Position numbers and translations under genes: made by a program. This document shows, piece after piece, positions 24,913 through 37,344 of a DNA stretch of 64,000 nt; position 1 is the stretch's first letter; the number at the start of each line of letters is the position of its first letter. Under the pieces are notes generated by a model. That model worked only from the letters and a program-made list of their open reading frames with translations, made no database searches and was not told the origin of the DNA. Source of the stretch: Brevundimonas nasdae (lineage in GTDB: Bacteria > Pseudomonadota > Alphaproteobacteria > Caulobacterales > Caulobacteraceae); contig NZ_JAEPWN010000005.1 in assembly GCF_016654005.1 (NCBI RefSeq), positions 186,001 to 250,000 on the forward strand, written 5' to 3'.

Positions 24913-27900
24913 TCAAGCATGGATACGCGACGGTCCGGCGAACCGCCAGCGCGCATCTGTCACCCCAGCAGCCAGACCCTCAGCATCGGCTTCACCTGAC
25001 CGTTTCCAAATGGCTGAACTTCCGCCCGTCGTTTTCGGACCGAAAGCCGCCAGAGCCTGCACCAGTTGCTGATGTTGAGAGGCCGACGGCTGATATCCCG
25101 TCCCTTGAACCTCATCGTCCTGATCTCCCTGAGAGAGCGGCATGAATACGGGCGCATCGTCGGCTGAGCCGACTGCGCTTCGCCACCACGCCCTTCCGTC
25201 TGAGACAGCGGCGCGGCTGAACTCTGCCGGTGCCCAGACATCCTCAGCTTGCGGAGCTGCACTGAGCAGATCCGCCGCAGCATTAACATCAAACAGCTGA
25301 CCATAGCTCGACGGTCGCCCGTGCACGCCTTGATCCGCAGTCGGATCCAACCACACCCCTTGGACATCAGGCGTCGACGGTGCTGTGAAACCGCTTGAAC
25401 GGGATTGCGTCACAGGGCCGAACGTCTCCTGCGGCTCATCTTCTATGACGGGCCGACCGAAAGCGTGACCGTATCCGCCCCGTCCAATCGATTGCAGGAT
25501 ATCATTCAGGGTCGCACGGACATGAGCATCCGTTTCACCAACGGTCCCGGTGTTGGACACCTTGCCATTCAGCACATCCGACCAACGAGCCTCATCTTCC
25601 GCGTAAAGATCGTCATGGTCATTGAGGTCTACAACCGGGACCGTTTTCCCCTGTTGCCCGGCATTCGGGAACGCCAGGTCCCCCCCTGCCAGATCACTTT
25701 CGCCATCATCGCTCAAATAGGCCGCAGCTACCTGGTCAAATCGCGCGCTGCGTCGCTCACGCTGAGCACGTGCTTCGCTGGAGAAAACAGCATTGGCGGC
25801 CGCCGCGACGGTCGGATTGGACGCCAACCGCCCTAACTCGCCTTGCGCAGAGCCATCACCCCATGCCGCGCGAACCTCTTCTGCCGACAGGCCCAGTTCG
25901 TCCAGCAATCTACGCGCAAGTTGAACATCATAGGCCGTTCCCTTTTCGCCAGAGGCCCAGGTGAACGACATGGTGTTGTGCACAAAGCTGTCGCGCGTCG
26001 TTTCCGCCGTGTTTCCAGTCGCAACACCGGTCAGATCGATCTCGACGATTCCCGCCTCTTCAAGCGTGCGGAGTTCTTGCGCAGTCGAACGGCCATTCTG
26101 GTTGCGGTCCACCCATATCTTGAGCTTCGACCACCCCTCATCCAGCGCATTGAGCTTGCCGTCGCCATTCGTATCCCAGGCCTGAAGGCCTTCAAGGTCG
26201 GTCTTGGCGCCCTCTCGATCCTGTACGAACGATATCTCTGACAGGTTGTTGATCTGGCCGTCGCCATTTCGATCATAGGCGAGGATGCCGTTGGTCGGCC
26301 CGACCCATGAGGTCCGCGCGTATTCACCTGAGGAGAGCCGCGAAACCACCATTGAGGATTCAACACTGGTCAGTTCGAGCCCATCACCGCCAAGGTCGAA
26401 CACGATCGGCATGACGCCGCCGTTGAAGGTGTACTGAACGGTCCAGTTCAGATCGAGCTTGCGCAGATCGATCCAGGTCCCGCCCGCATTGATGAACTCC
26501 ACCGTATTGAAACCGGCGCCGCCGCTGTAAACGTCCTGCCATTTGATGCCGCCGTTGACCACACGCACATAATCCGTGACCTGATGCGCCTCCAGATGCG
26601 GCGCTCCCGCCTCGGCGATGCCGATATAGAGGTCGTTGCCGACGACCTTGTAGATCACATCATCGGCCGCCACGTTTGGCCCGAACACAAGCACGTCTTC
26701 CCCGCCTGTATCATTGATCGTGTCACGCCCCGATCCACGTTCAAACGCGAACTGATCATCTCCCGCGGACGTATAGATCGTATCGTCGCCGGCCCCACCG
26801 ATGATGATGTTGCCGTGGTCCTCCCACTGACCGGGTTGCATGCCGTAGATGATGTCATTGCCGCCAAAACCAGCGATGAAATCACCCAGCGTGCGAATCC
26901 CAGTGATTGTGTCGCCCCAGGCCGTCCCGCCGCGATAAATCTCGAACTGCGACACATCGAGTTGCCCCGATCCGTTCATGTCGAGCGTCTTGATGCGATT
27001 ATCATCAGCTGAGGCCAGCTTGCCCTGGTTCACCGTCGGCATATTGCCGTTGATGCGCACTGAGTCGGTCGCGCTGTAATAGATCGTCAAATGACCGCCA
27101 GGACCGTCGGCAGCCGAGAAGGTCAGTTGATTGAAGCCAATGCCTGCCCCGAAAGAGATGACATTGGTGCCGACATTGGTTTCGTTGATGATGTCAACGC
27201 CGTCACCGAGATTGAAGTAGTAGGTGTCGCCACCGGCGCCGCCCGACAGGATGTCATTGCCCTTCCCGCCAGTGATGTAGTCGTCGCCAGAGCCCATAGC
27301 GATGTTGTCATCACCTGCGGTGCCGATGATGTGCTCAACGCCGATCAAAGTGTGCGATCCCGCAGAGCCGTCAACGGCCCGCCAGTTGGCAATGCCGCCG
27401 GAGACCTGAAGCCCTAAACGTGTATTCGTGACCGTTTCATAGTGACCGCCCATATCAACGTAGACGTGCTGCTTCTCCCAGTCGTCCCACTCCCAGTAAC
27501 TGTCATCGACCCAGATCTGATAGGTGGATGTACCGGAAGCAAAGCCGACGGAATAATCAACTGTGTCTACTCCATCGCCGCCAATATAGGTGTCGTTGCC
27601 CTTGGTCGCGACGATCCAGTCATCTCCGGCGCCGCCATCAATTCGGTTGTCGCCCGCATCGCCCTTAAGCTCATCAGCGAAGCGAGAACCCTTCAGGTTT
27701 TCGATCGAGTTGAAACGGTCGCCAGTCGCATGACCTCCAAAAGCTTCACCTGTCGTCAGATCGATGAAAACACCTGCGTTTGAACTCTCATACGAAGCGG
27801 TGTCGGATCCCCCCGCACCGAACAGGTAGTCCGCACCAGACCCGCCCTCAAGAATATCATCCCCATCATGGCCATCGAGGAAGTCGTCGCCCGCGCCGCC

Positions 27901-29013
27901 TTTGAGAATATTGCTGCCAGCGTCGCCCCATAGATAATCATTGAACTGGCTTCCAGTGACGTTCTCAACGTTCTTGACCCAATCACCCATGATGTATTTG
28001 GCATCCGCCCAAGAGGCATCTCCGTTGCTCCAGCTTGCCGGATGGTTCCACAAAGCCACCCGCACACCATTGATGCCGCCCGCAGGCATCATGCTTGCGT
28101 TACCGGCATGCACCCAAAACGCGTCAAGCGGCGCTGTGATTGGGGTTTTGAATCGCTCGTAGGAGATGGTGTCAGAACCCGCGCCGCCATCGACATAGTC
28201 CATCTTCGACCAGTCGTGGTTGCCGCTAGCCTCCAGGCCCGGCGTGTAACCGTCCTGCTCCATCAGGAAGACGTCATCGCCGTCCTCACCGAACGCTGCG
28301 TCACGACCGCCAGCAAAGACGAAGGTGTCATTACCCGTGCCGCCCCACATGCCCGCTCCGGGATTGCCGTCCCACGGATTGTCGTCGCCGGCCCCGCCTA
28401 CGAGATAGTCATCGCCGGCGCCGCCGATCAGGCGATCCGCTCCTGCGCCGCCGAGCAGAACGTCGTTGCCATCACCGCCGTCCAGCGTGTCGTCGCCGTC
28501 GCCTCCGTCCAGCCAGTCCCAACCGGCCGCGCCAGCCAGATAATCCCCAAACCGGCTGCCGATGACGATGTCGTCACCGCCGGTCACTACGACAGAGGTC
28601 GTATACTCCACCCACTCATAGGCCCACGAGTCCCAATAGGTGTTGGTCTGGATCGTTTCGCTCCAATCGCTCCAACCAACCGCGGACGTCCGCTGTGAAA
28701 AGTCCAGGAAGTCTTTGCCCGCGGTATTTCCGCTAGCCAACTTGGTGTAGCCAATCTTGGCTAGATCATCGATAATGAGAGACCGTCCTCCAGCTTCCGC
28801 CTGAGAAAGAAGCGAAAAGACTCCTTGGCCACGCTCAACAGATAAGCCTGCAGCAATCGCCGCAGCCGTTATGGCCTTGTGTTCCGTACTTTCGGAAATA
28901 TCGACAAGTATCTGCGCGCGTGAACGTCCCCCTGCAATCTCAAGCAGTTTGGCGTCCACTTCCCATTGCGCTGGCGTGCGATTGAGAGCGCGTTGATACA
29001 ACAATACGACAAA
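24913..29013 (-). CDS. RTX toxin-like protein, C-terminal part after a premature stop
   Basis: This is the in-frame continuation of 29014-31776. It opens with FVVLLYQRALNRTPAQWEVDAKLL, the second half of a DUF4214 unit. Long arrays of RTX calcium-binding nonapeptides follow (GGDGDDTLDGGDGNDVLLGGAGADRLIGG cut here into its repeats), in several blocks around beta-rich domains. Three EF-hand-like loops (DRNGDGQINNLSE, DTNGDGKLNALDE, DRNQNGRSTAQE) come next, then a C-terminal region lacking repeats that should hold the type I secretion signal. It folds outside the cell on Ca2+. Separate translation from a TTG at 29004 is conceivable but no ribosome site is seen. Confidence 0.85.
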   Translation of the reverse strand, partial: FVVLLYQRALNRTPAQWEVDAKLLEIAGGRSRAQILVDISESTEHKAITAAAIAAGLSVERGQGVFSLLSQAEAGGRSLIIDDLAKIGYTKLASGNTAGKDFLDFSQRTSAVGWSDWSETIQTNTYWDSWAYEWVEYTTSVVVTGGDDIVIGSRFGDYLAGAAGWDWLDGGDGDDTLDGGDGNDVLLGGAGADRLIGGAGDDYLVGGAGDDNPWDGNPGAGMWGGTGNDTFVFAGGRDAAFGEDGDDVFLMEQDGYTPGLEASGNHDWSKMDYVDGGAGSDTISYERFKTPITAPLDAFWVHAGNASMMPAGGINGVRVALWNHPASWSNGDASWADAKYIMGDWVKNVENVTGSQFNDYLWGDAGSNILKGGAGDDFLDGHDGDDILEGGSGADYLFGAGGSDTASYESSNAGVFIDLTTGEAFGGHATGDRFNSIENLKGSRFADELKGDAGDNRIDGGAGDDWIVATKGNDTYIGGDGVDTVDYSVGFASGTSTYQIWVDDSYWEWDDWEKQHVYVDMGGHYETVTNTRLGLQVSGGIANWRAVDGSAGSHTLIGVEHIIGTAGDDNIAMGSGDDYITGGKGNDILSGGAGGDTYYFNLGDGVDIINETNVGTNVISFGAGIGFNQLTFSAADGPGGHLTIYYSATDSVRINGNMPTVNQGKLASADDNRIKTLDMNGSGQLDVSQFEIYRGGTAWGDTITGIRTLGDFIAGFGGNDIIYGMQPGQWEDHGNIIIGGAGDDTIYTSAGDDQFAFERGSGRDTINDTGGEDVLVFGPNVAADDVIYKVVGNDLYIGIAEAGAPHLEAHQVTDYVRVVNGGIKWQDVYSGGAGFNTVEFINAGGTWIDLRKLDLNWTVQYTFNGGVMPIVFDLGGDGLELTSVESSMVVSRLSSGEYARTSWVGPTNGILAYDRNGDGQINNLSEISFVQDREGAKTDLEGLQAWDTNGDGKLNALDEGWSKLKIWVDRNQNGRSTAQELRTLEEAGIVEIDLTGVATGNTAETTRDSFVHNTMSFTWASGEKGTAYDVQLARRLLDELGLSAEEVRAAWGDGSAQGELGRLASNPTVAAAANAVFSSEARAQRERRSARFDQVAAAYLSDDGESDLAGGDLAFPNAGQQGKTVPVVDLNDHDDLYAEDEARWSDVLNGKVSNTGTVGETDAHVRATLNDILQSIGRGGYGHAFGRPVIEDEPQETFGPVTQSRSSGFTAPSTPDVQGVWLDPTADQGVHGRPSSYGQLFDVNAAADLLSAAPQAEDVWAPAEFSRAAVSDGRAWWRSAVGSADDAPVFMPLSQGDQDDEVQGTGYQPSASQHQQLVQALAAFGPKTTGGSSAIWKRSGEADAEGLAAGVTDARWRFAGPSRIHA

Positions 29014-31776
29014 TTAAGCATTTGTCAGCGAACCCACAGCCATGAATTCGGCGCTGGTCAATGCATCCTCAGCAATGGAGACCAGCGATCGACCGCTATC
29101 CAACTGCCCAGTCCACCAATGCAGACCAGAAACATCTGCAGCACGATCATGGGCCGCATCATAAAGGCGCCAAGTCTGAGCGGCGCTGGATGTCGGGTCA
29201 GTTGTGGTGGTTGTTCCGGCTACGCTCAAACGCCCTCCGGAGCCCCCCTGCGCCGCGACGCGTATATCCTCCATATACACGCCGTAGCTTTCCAGCCCCA
29301 TGCTGGTCAGGAAACCCTGCAGGCCGCCGTGGAAGTCGGAGGCGCTCCACTGGTCCAGCTTCAGTTCGTTGATGCGTTGAAGCGTGATGATCCAGGGGTT
29401 GGCGATGGCCTGGTCTTCCAGAGCCGAGATGATCTTGTCGATCGTCGCCTTGTTGGCGTTGTAGAAATTGCGTTCATTGGCGTCGAGGGCGTCCAGACCT
29501 TTGGTATGGGCCTTGTCGATCACGGCCTTGTTCGCGGCGTAATAGTCCTTCTCGCCCTGGTTCAGGCTGTTGTAGGCGCCGGTTATGTAGCCGTTGATGA
29601 GTTCGCGGTTGTTGGCATAGAAGCGATAGTCCGACGCGATCTGAAGATCACCCAGCAGGGCCGTCAGGTCGGTCGCGGCCGAGTTGGCCAGAGCCCGCTT
29701 GGCGAAGATGTCGCCGCCGATCACCTGCGTCTGCTTGATCGACCACATCACGCCCTTGGACACGGCGTCGTCCGCCGAGTTCACATTCTGCTGCGCGGCG
29801 GTGGGGCTGCCCAGCTTGACCCAGAGCTGGCCGCCCGTGTGACCATAAAAGCTCTGCACCCCCGCAGGCATCGAGAAATACTGACCGTTCCGCCACAGCC
29901 CATTGCCCCAACTGGTCGCCTCATAGGGCATGTCGCCCGCCAAGACTGTCAGGAAGCCGTTCAGCGTATCCCGCGCGGTTTCTGCCATGTTGCGGACAAG
30001 CTGAAGATTGCCGCCGTTCGACGCCGAGGACGCACCGAGCTGGAACTGGTCGCTAGTGTAGTCGAGATAGACTTCCGCGTTGGCCGTCGGCGTTTTCGGC
30101 TTCTTTCGGCCGAACAGATTGCCGATCAGAGCGCCGAGTACGAAGCCTACAAAGGCGCCAACCCCCGGGACGACGAATGATCCCAATAACGTCAACTTCG
30201 CGCCTGCGGCGGTTCCCCCGGCCCACGCCAGCGTGGACGAAACTGCGGCATAAGCTCCCACGGCTGAGCCGATGGACGAAAGAGCGACTGCCGCCTGTGT
30301 CTGAGGACTGACCACCATCGCGCCCAGCTTGGCACCAATAAAGGCACCAACAGCGCTGCTAAGCGCCGACGCTAGATTGGCGGTCGAGCCGCCAATTCCA
30401 TCCGCTATGCCGCCGACGTTCAATCCGGCAAAGGGCGATGCGGGACTGTTTAGGAGGTTTCCGATGATGTGTTGAGTGACGGAAGACCCCGCTACGTTGA
30501 AGAGCTCAGCCCCAAATCCCTCCAGCCCGAGAGCTTCACCTAGCTCAAGCGCTATCCAACTACTAATGGTTCCAATAGCGGCCTGACCTGCTCGAACCGC
30601 CACCTGCTGAGAAAACTCCCCCAGCGCCCCTTGAACATTCTGTCCATACACAAGCTCAGCTGAGTTTCCTGCAACAATCGCCACGGCGATACGTTCACCG
30701 ATTTCACCCAGCAGTGAGGAATAGAGAACCCCCGTAACTTTATTGGATCCGGCAAGGTGTTGACCGAGACTTGACCCAAAAACAGATCCGAACTGGCCAG
30801 CTTGAACGATACGCGCGACGTCGAATCCCGATGCGCTAGAAAGTTTGCTACTCTCATAGTCGAGGAAGTCTACGTCTATGTTCAAAGGAACGACGCTGAT
30901 AACGCCACCCTCGACCCGAACTGTATGACCATTCTGGACGATGACGGAGACGCCATTTATTTTTACGGATACCGTGCCTGCGGCAGAAACAGAAACCGCA
31001 TTTCCGTTATTGAGCGTGTATGTGTACCCTCCGGACAGGTTTTGACTCCAGTCAGGCACAGTACCCTCAGGGAGGTATATCCTGACCAAGGCTTCTCCGT
31101 CCCTGAGGACTCTCATTAGGTATGAGGTGTCGTCTGGGTTTAGATCCCACGCTATCACTCCGCCCCCTGCTAGCTGATGAGTGACCACTGCCCTTAATTC
31201 TAGCTCTGCTATTATGTCTGATTGTCCCCTTTCCGTGATATTCATGGCCCGACGAATTTCTCGAGCCGCACTCAGTTCCCCAATTGCATCCGCCGCCGAC
31301 GCCAGCACCCCTAAGGCCGCAGGGGCCCAGGTTCCGAGAACCTTCCCCGCCTTACCAGCGATGCGAAGCTGAGGAACGACTATCGATGCCGTGTCCGCGA
31401 CCACGGCCGCCCCACCCCACAGAACCTCCAATAGTTTCGCATCGATGGCAGCTTGAGTAGCTGACGGGTTATCCAGCAACTGCTCAAGCTCGATGCCTAC
31501 ACCAACGAGATTCGCGGCACTGTCCGCTAGTCCCGCAATACCGGAAAGGTCAGCCGCTACGCGCCCTGCTGGCGTTGACCTCACAAGTTCAACGCCCTCA
31601 ATCCCAACGGCGGCTCCGGATATCGTCATAGACGCGACTGCACGGCCGAAGGCAGCTCGATTATCTGGATTGTCCGTCGCCTTTAACTGGCGCGCGGCAA
31701 CCAACACAGTCAGAACCGAGATCTGGAACTTTTTTACACTAGCTTGGAATAAGATTACTTTATCACCGATCGACAT
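29014..31776 (-). CDS. RTX toxin-like protein, N-terminal part ending at a premature stop
   Basis: 920 codons. The N-terminus is helical. The middle has glycine-rich hydrophobic stretches suited to membrane insertion (GAFVGFVLGALIGNLFGRKK; SALSSAVGAFIGAKLGAMVV), as in RTX pore-formers, and lysines nearby could be acylated. The 3' end is a DUF4214 segment (YDAAHDRAADVSGLHWWTGQLDSG...AEFMAVGSLTNA) stopped by TAA at 29014-29016. DUF4214 units normally read SLTNAQFV, so TAA replaces a CAA glutamine codon. With the downstream part the protein would be about 2,287 residues. Start ATG is 2 bp from the preceding stop. Confidence 0.85.
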   Translation of the reverse strand: MSIGDKVILFQASVKKFQISVLTVLVAARQLKATDNPDNRAAFGRAVASMTISGAAVGIEGVELVRSTPAGRVAADLSGIAGLADSAANLVGVGIELEQLLDNPSATQAAIDAKLLEVLWGGAAVVADTASIVVPQLRIAGKAGKVLGTWAPAALGVLASAADAIGELSAAREIRRAMNITERGQSDIIAELELRAVVTHQLAGGGVIAWDLNPDDTSYLMRVLRDGEALVRIYLPEGTVPDWSQNLSGGYTYTLNNGNAVSVSAAGTVSVKINGVSVIVQNGHTVRVEGGVISVVPLNIDVDFLDYESSKLSSASGFDVARIVQAGQFGSVFGSSLGQHLAGSNKVTGVLYSSLLGEIGERIAVAIVAGNSAELVYGQNVQGALGEFSQQVAVRAGQAAIGTISSWIALELGEALGLEGFGAELFNVAGSSVTQHIIGNLLNSPASPFAGLNVGGIADGIGGSTANLASALSSAVGAFIGAKLGAMVVSPQTQAAVALSSIGSAVGAYAAVSSTLAWAGGTAAGAKLTLLGSFVVPGVGAFVGFVLGALIGNLFGRKKPKTPTANAEVYLDYTSDQFQLGASSASNGGNLQLVRNMAETARDTLNGFLTVLAGDMPYEATSWGNGLWRNGQYFSMPAGVQSFYGHTGGQLWVKLGSPTAAQQNVNSADDAVSKGVMWSIKQTQVIGGDIFAKRALANSAATDLTALLGDLQIASDYRFYANNRELINGYITGAYNSLNQGEKDYYAANKAVIDKAHTKGLDALDANERNFYNANKATIDKIISALEDQAIANPWIITLQRINELKLDQWSASDFHGGLQGFLTSMGLESYGVYMEDIRVAAQGGSGGRLSVAGTTTTTDPTSSAAQTWRLYDAAHDRAADVSGLHWWTGQLDSGRSLVSIAEDALTSAEFMAVGSLTNA

Positions 31777-31777
31777 A

Positions 31778-32251
31778 TCAATTTTTTCCAGATCTTGATC
31801 GATTTAAACACAGCGCAGCGGACATGATAACAATAATGCTGAAAATTAGGCCTGTAATCATGTTTATTCTAACTTTGACTTTTTGCAGGGTCTGATCCTG
31901 CTGCTGGAAAGAAACAAATATAATTCCATTATATGAAATAGATTGAACTATATTAATACCCCCCACAGGGAATTTTTTAATAACAAGCAGCCTCACGGAA
32001 ACCTTTCTTCCATGCAAGCTTTGTGCATCACCTCTAAAACACTCCCTCATGGTAACGATAGAAGAGCAATTTAACCACAGAATTCCTTCATTTTCGACCG
32101 TCAACGAAGTTCCGCCTTCATGGTAATCGATCTGACCGGTTACCTCCCTGTAACTGCCGCCCCAGTGATGCTCATGCGGAGACAGATAGCCAAAGTTCGA
32201 CAGCATCCAATACAGAGCGAACGCCACCGCTACTACGAGCGCTCTAAACAC
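31778..32251 (-). CDS. Small membrane protein with two terminal membrane segments
   Basis: 157 residues. N-terminal span (ALVVAVAFALYWMLSNFGYL), a ~95-residue beta-rich domain (YREVTGQIDYHEGGTSLTVENEG...), then a C-terminal span (NMITGLIFSIIVIMSAALCL) and a short basic tail. Base composition is clearly richer in A+T than its neighbours, suggesting separate acquisition. It lies immediately upstream of the toxin start and could be an immunity or assembly factor; this is inferred only from position. Family not recognised. Confidence 0.6.
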   Translation of the reverse strand: MFRALVVAVAFALYWMLSNFGYLSPHEHHWGGSYREVTGQIDYHEGGTSLTVENEGILWLNCSSIVTMRECFRGDAQSLHGRKVSVRLLVIKKFPVGGINIVQSISYNGIIFVSFQQQDQTLQKVKVRINMITGLIFSIIVIMSAALCLNRSRSGKN

Positions 32252-32335
32252 TTTTTGGCACTAGATCTAACCAAGTATGGCAGCATTGTTTAATACTGTC
32301 TGCTAACCCGCACCGGGCGGGAACATCACAGGATC

Positions 32336-32743
32336 TCACCGTAATTCCCAGCGCGCAAAGGCGTAGTACTGGTCACCAGCCCACGGTCCATCGTCCCTCG
32401 CGACAGCGACTGCTCGCGATTGGGCTCGAACCGCCCATCGTCCAAAACGCGTTCCGGGTTCAGATTCCTCTAGCAAGCGGCACGCGACTGTCGCCCCCGC
32501 CTCGCCCACTTCGCACTGAAGCAAAGCCCATCCACTGCCCACCCCTGGGATCGGAGCTGCGGCCAGAACTGTTCGTGGAATCTGTAAATTTAGTTCTCCC
32601 GGGCACCACAGCCTCTCGTTTGATGCGGGGTTACGTTCCGACCTCTTGCAGACGACAGGTTCTGATCTCGGCAAATCTAATGCGTCGTCTTGAAGACCCG
32701 CTGAAATCATTGCCAGAGCAACTGCGCCCCAAATCGGTGTCAT
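32336..32743 (-). CDS. Small exported hypothetical protein
   Basis: 135 residues with an apparent signal peptide (MTPIWGAVALAMISAGLQDDA). Four cysteines (VVCKRS, LWCPGE, LQCEVG, VACRLL) suggest a disulfide-bonded periplasmic protein. It lies between the exporter genes and the toxin on the same strand, with gaps of about 80 bp on either side. Family not recognised. Confidence 0.55.
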   Translation of the reverse strand: MTPIWGAVALAMISAGLQDDALDLPRSEPVVCKRSERNPASNERLWCPGELNLQIPRTVLAAAPIPGVGSGWALLQCEVGEAGATVACRLLEESEPGTRFGRWAVRAQSRAVAVARDDGPWAGDQYYAFARWELR

Positions 32744-32822
32744 AAGGAAACCTCGACATTTACGGCTCGGCCGTAAGCTGGCCGCCTCCCGCGCCTGTTA
32801 GCAGACCTGCATATCGGCATGT

Positions 32823-34216
32823 TCATCTTTCCCTCCCTGCCGTCCCCACTGTCCGTGCAATCGGCGACAGCACATAGTCGATCACCCGACGTCGCCCGGT
32901 GACGATCTCAACAGTCGCGGCCATGCCTGGCTGCATCACGGCTTTCTCCCCCGTTCCGGTGCGCAGTTGCGACGCAACCAGACGTATGCGAGCAGGGAAC
33001 ACCAGTCCGCGCGTTTCGTCCACCGTGGCGTCTGGAGAAATATGCTCGACGACGCCAGTCAAACTGCCATGGCGGGTGAAGGGGTAGGCCTCCAGCTTGA
33101 CCACCACAGACATGCCGGGACGCACGAAGCCCACATCGCGGTTCAGGATCAGGGCCTCGACGATCAGGTCTTCGCCATCGGGGACGACAGTGATCAGGGT
33201 CTGTCCCGCCTCGGCCACCTCGCCCAGGGTCGTGACCGAGACCTCGTTCACTGTGCCGGACACGGGGGCTTTCAGACGCTGAAGCGACTGGCGCTGATCG
33301 GCCTTGGTCAGGCTTTCCGTGCGGGTGGCGACAATGGCCTCGGCCTCGGCCTTCTCCTGCGCCGCCTGGCCGCGGAACTGCTCCAGGGCCTGGGCTCGCT
33401 CGCGATCGATCATCGAGACCTGTGATCGGGCCTCAGCTGCGCGATGCCGTTCCGCCGAGAGTTCACGACTGACGGCGATGTAGCGCTCTTCCTGTTCCAG
33501 CACGCGCAGACGGGCGCCATAGCCTTGGCGTTCAAGATCCTGGCGCGCGGTCAGCTGCTGGCGCGCGATGGGCTGGACCTCTTCGTAGCGGGCGATGTTT
33601 TCATCCGACGTCAGGGCGGCGGACACGGCGCCGGAACGACGAGCGGTCAGGGCCGCCAGATTGGCCTGATGGGCGCGTATGCGGGCGTCAACCACCTGAC
33701 GCTCGGCGGCGACGGCGGCAGGCTCAGCCCCTTCCGGCGCGACGAACTGGACACGTCCCGTCGCCAGATAGCCGAGAATGGCGTCGGATCGCGCGCGCGC
33801 CAGACGAGCCGTAGCCAGTTCGGAGCGCGCACTGTCCACGTCCGCATCGGCGATGGTGGGGTCCAGTTCGATCAAGGGCTGCCCGGCCGTGACATGCTGA
33901 CCTTCACGGACATCGATGGCGCGGACGATACCGGCTTCCGCCGCCTCAACGCTGCGCAGCCGTCCGGTCGGGACCAGCCGCCCCTCGCCGACGGCGACGA
34001 CATCGACAAAGCTGAGAATCGACCAAGCCAGGGCGCATACGACGGCGCCGATGATGGTCCAGAGGATAGCCCGGCCGATCGGAGACGGCGGGGTCTCCGC
34101 GATCTCAAGCGCGGCGGGCAGGAACTCCTTCTCGCGCCAGTCCTTCACACCGGCGCGACGGCGGGCGTTCTCATCTTTCCAGGCGTCCTTCAGGACGGAG
34201 AGATGGCGTCGCAGAC

Positions 34217-34220
<4 letters not shown>
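32823..34220 (-). CDS. HlyD-family membrane fusion protein of a type I secretion system
   Basis: 465 residues. One N-terminal membrane span (ILWTIIGAVVCALAWSILSFV) follows a cytoplasmic region. The periplasmic part has the lipoyl-type half GIVRAIDVREGQHVTAGQPLIELDP, a long coiled coil (about residues 130-280) and the C-terminal HlyD signature (FVRPGMSVVVKLEAYPFTRHG...VMQPGMAATVEIVTGRR). It connects the ABC exporter to a TolC-like outer membrane protein, which is not encoded nearby and must come from elsewhere. Four-base overlap with the exporter gene. Confidence 0.93.
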
Positions 34221-36373
<2,153 letters not shown>

Positions 36374-36509
36374 CCAAACCCCCGCTCAACTCGCGCGAGA
36401 GATGTATGGCGATCACAAATCAAACGAAAGCGAATTAATCGCGACGTGGTGTGAGCCTCGCATCACCCCTCCCACACGAAGACCGATGCCAGCATCAGAG
36501 GGGCGATTA

Positions 36510-36863
36510 TTAACCGCGTCGAGGCATCCAAAACTCCCTGCTGTATCGAGACAGCAGAGCGCCAGCCAACGAGATGACACCGAAGACCATGGCCATTGCA
36601 GCGTCCAACTTAACGCCGTCGTCGGCAGTCACCGTTGTCAGGTAAGCTGCCAAGAAGCTGACTACGGACAGGCCAGTCAACACACCTATAGCGATCTTGT
36701 TGGGACGGTGATCCGCGAATGAATCGAGCGATGGAAACGTTTCGGCATCCGGCATGGCGTCATCCAGCAACACCTGCATCTGTTCTCGAATCTTTACAAG
36801 GTCAGGCGCACGGTCAGAAGCACCTTTGCTGCGCGGCAGTTGGACTAGGTTGTCATCTTTCAT
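36510..36863 (-). CDS. Small membrane protein downstream of an XRE regulator
   Basis: 117 residues from the ATG at 36863 (MKDDNLVQLPRSK), two bases after the regulator stop. A cytoplasmic N-terminal half is followed by two membrane spans (IAIGVLTGLSVVSFLAAYLTTV; AAMAMVFGVISLAGALLSRY). Coupled to the HTH gene upstream. No family recognised; such two-span proteins beside XRE regulators are common in prophage and mobile DNA. Confidence 0.55.
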   Translation of the reverse strand: MKDDNLVQLPRSKGASDRAPDLVKIREQMQVLLDDAMPDAETFPSLDSFADHRPNKIAIGVLTGLSVVSFLAAYLTTVTADDGVKLDAAMAMVFGVISLAGALLSRYSREFWMPRRG

Positions 36864-36865
36864 GG

Positions 36866-37300
36866 TCAAGCCACCAACTTGAGAGCCTGATCGACAAACG
36901 TGTCATCCGACCCATCCTGCGCTGCAAAATGGCGGTAGATCAGAAGGATCAAATCGGCCTTCTTAGCCGGCGTCATCGTTTTTCGCGCCTTCACCAGTTT
37001 CTTCTCCACCTCTTCAATCGCAATCCTCATCAGCGCCAGATACTGGCCGTCTCGCCGAAACTCTGGTTCCTCTTCTTGGCCGTCCAGCAGCCAAACGGGA
37101 TCGACGTCGAACAGGCGATGAAGATTCCGCACAGAGGATGCGGCAATTTCCCGCTCACCCCGCTCGTAGTTTTGATAGGTGCGCGGCGCGACGTTCAAAG
37201 CCTGAGCCATCTCGATCTGGGTCTTGCCCAGACGCGTGCGAAGCGACGCGAGGCGCTGACCGAGACGTCGGTTGTCCTGGTGGGTTGCTAATGTTACCAT
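36866..37300 (-). CDS. XRE-family HTH regulator
   Basis: 144 residues. The HTH is LGQRLASLRTRLGKTQIEMAQALNVAPRTYQNYERGEREI at about residues 13-52, Cro/C1 type. A helical C-terminal part (YLALMRIAIEEVEKKLVKARKTMTPAKKADLILLIYRHF) may mediate dimerisation. It is divergent from a Ner-like gene across a 44-bp spacer with repeated TTGCTAAT boxes, a lambda-like switch arrangement. Confidence 0.85.
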   Translation of the reverse strand: MVTLATHQDNRRLGQRLASLRTRLGKTQIEMAQALNVAPRTYQNYERGEREIAASSVRNLHRLFDVDPVWLLDGQEEEPEFRRDGQYLALMRIAIEEVEKKLVKARKTMTPAKKADLILLIYRHFAAQDGSDDTFVDQALKLVA

Positions 37301-37331
37301 TATTGCTAATCTGAGACTCGTTATTGCTAGT
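37285..37331. promoter_or_regulatory. Candidate operator repeats between divergent XRE and Ner-like genes
   Basis: Three copies of TTGCTA(A/G)T start at 37285, 37303 and 37324, spaced 18 and 21 bp. The first overlaps the 5' coding end of the XRE gene. This is consistent with a repressor binding several sites on one helical face between the two divergent starts. Confidence 0.5.
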
Positions 37332-37344
37332 TTCGGATATAGCC

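Noticed and set aside
27100..28600. Regularly repeated DNA resembling a CRISPR or satellite array
   Set aside because: The repetition encodes the GGxGxD nonapeptides of the RTX protein. Repeat units are diverged at DNA level and continuous with the reading frame.
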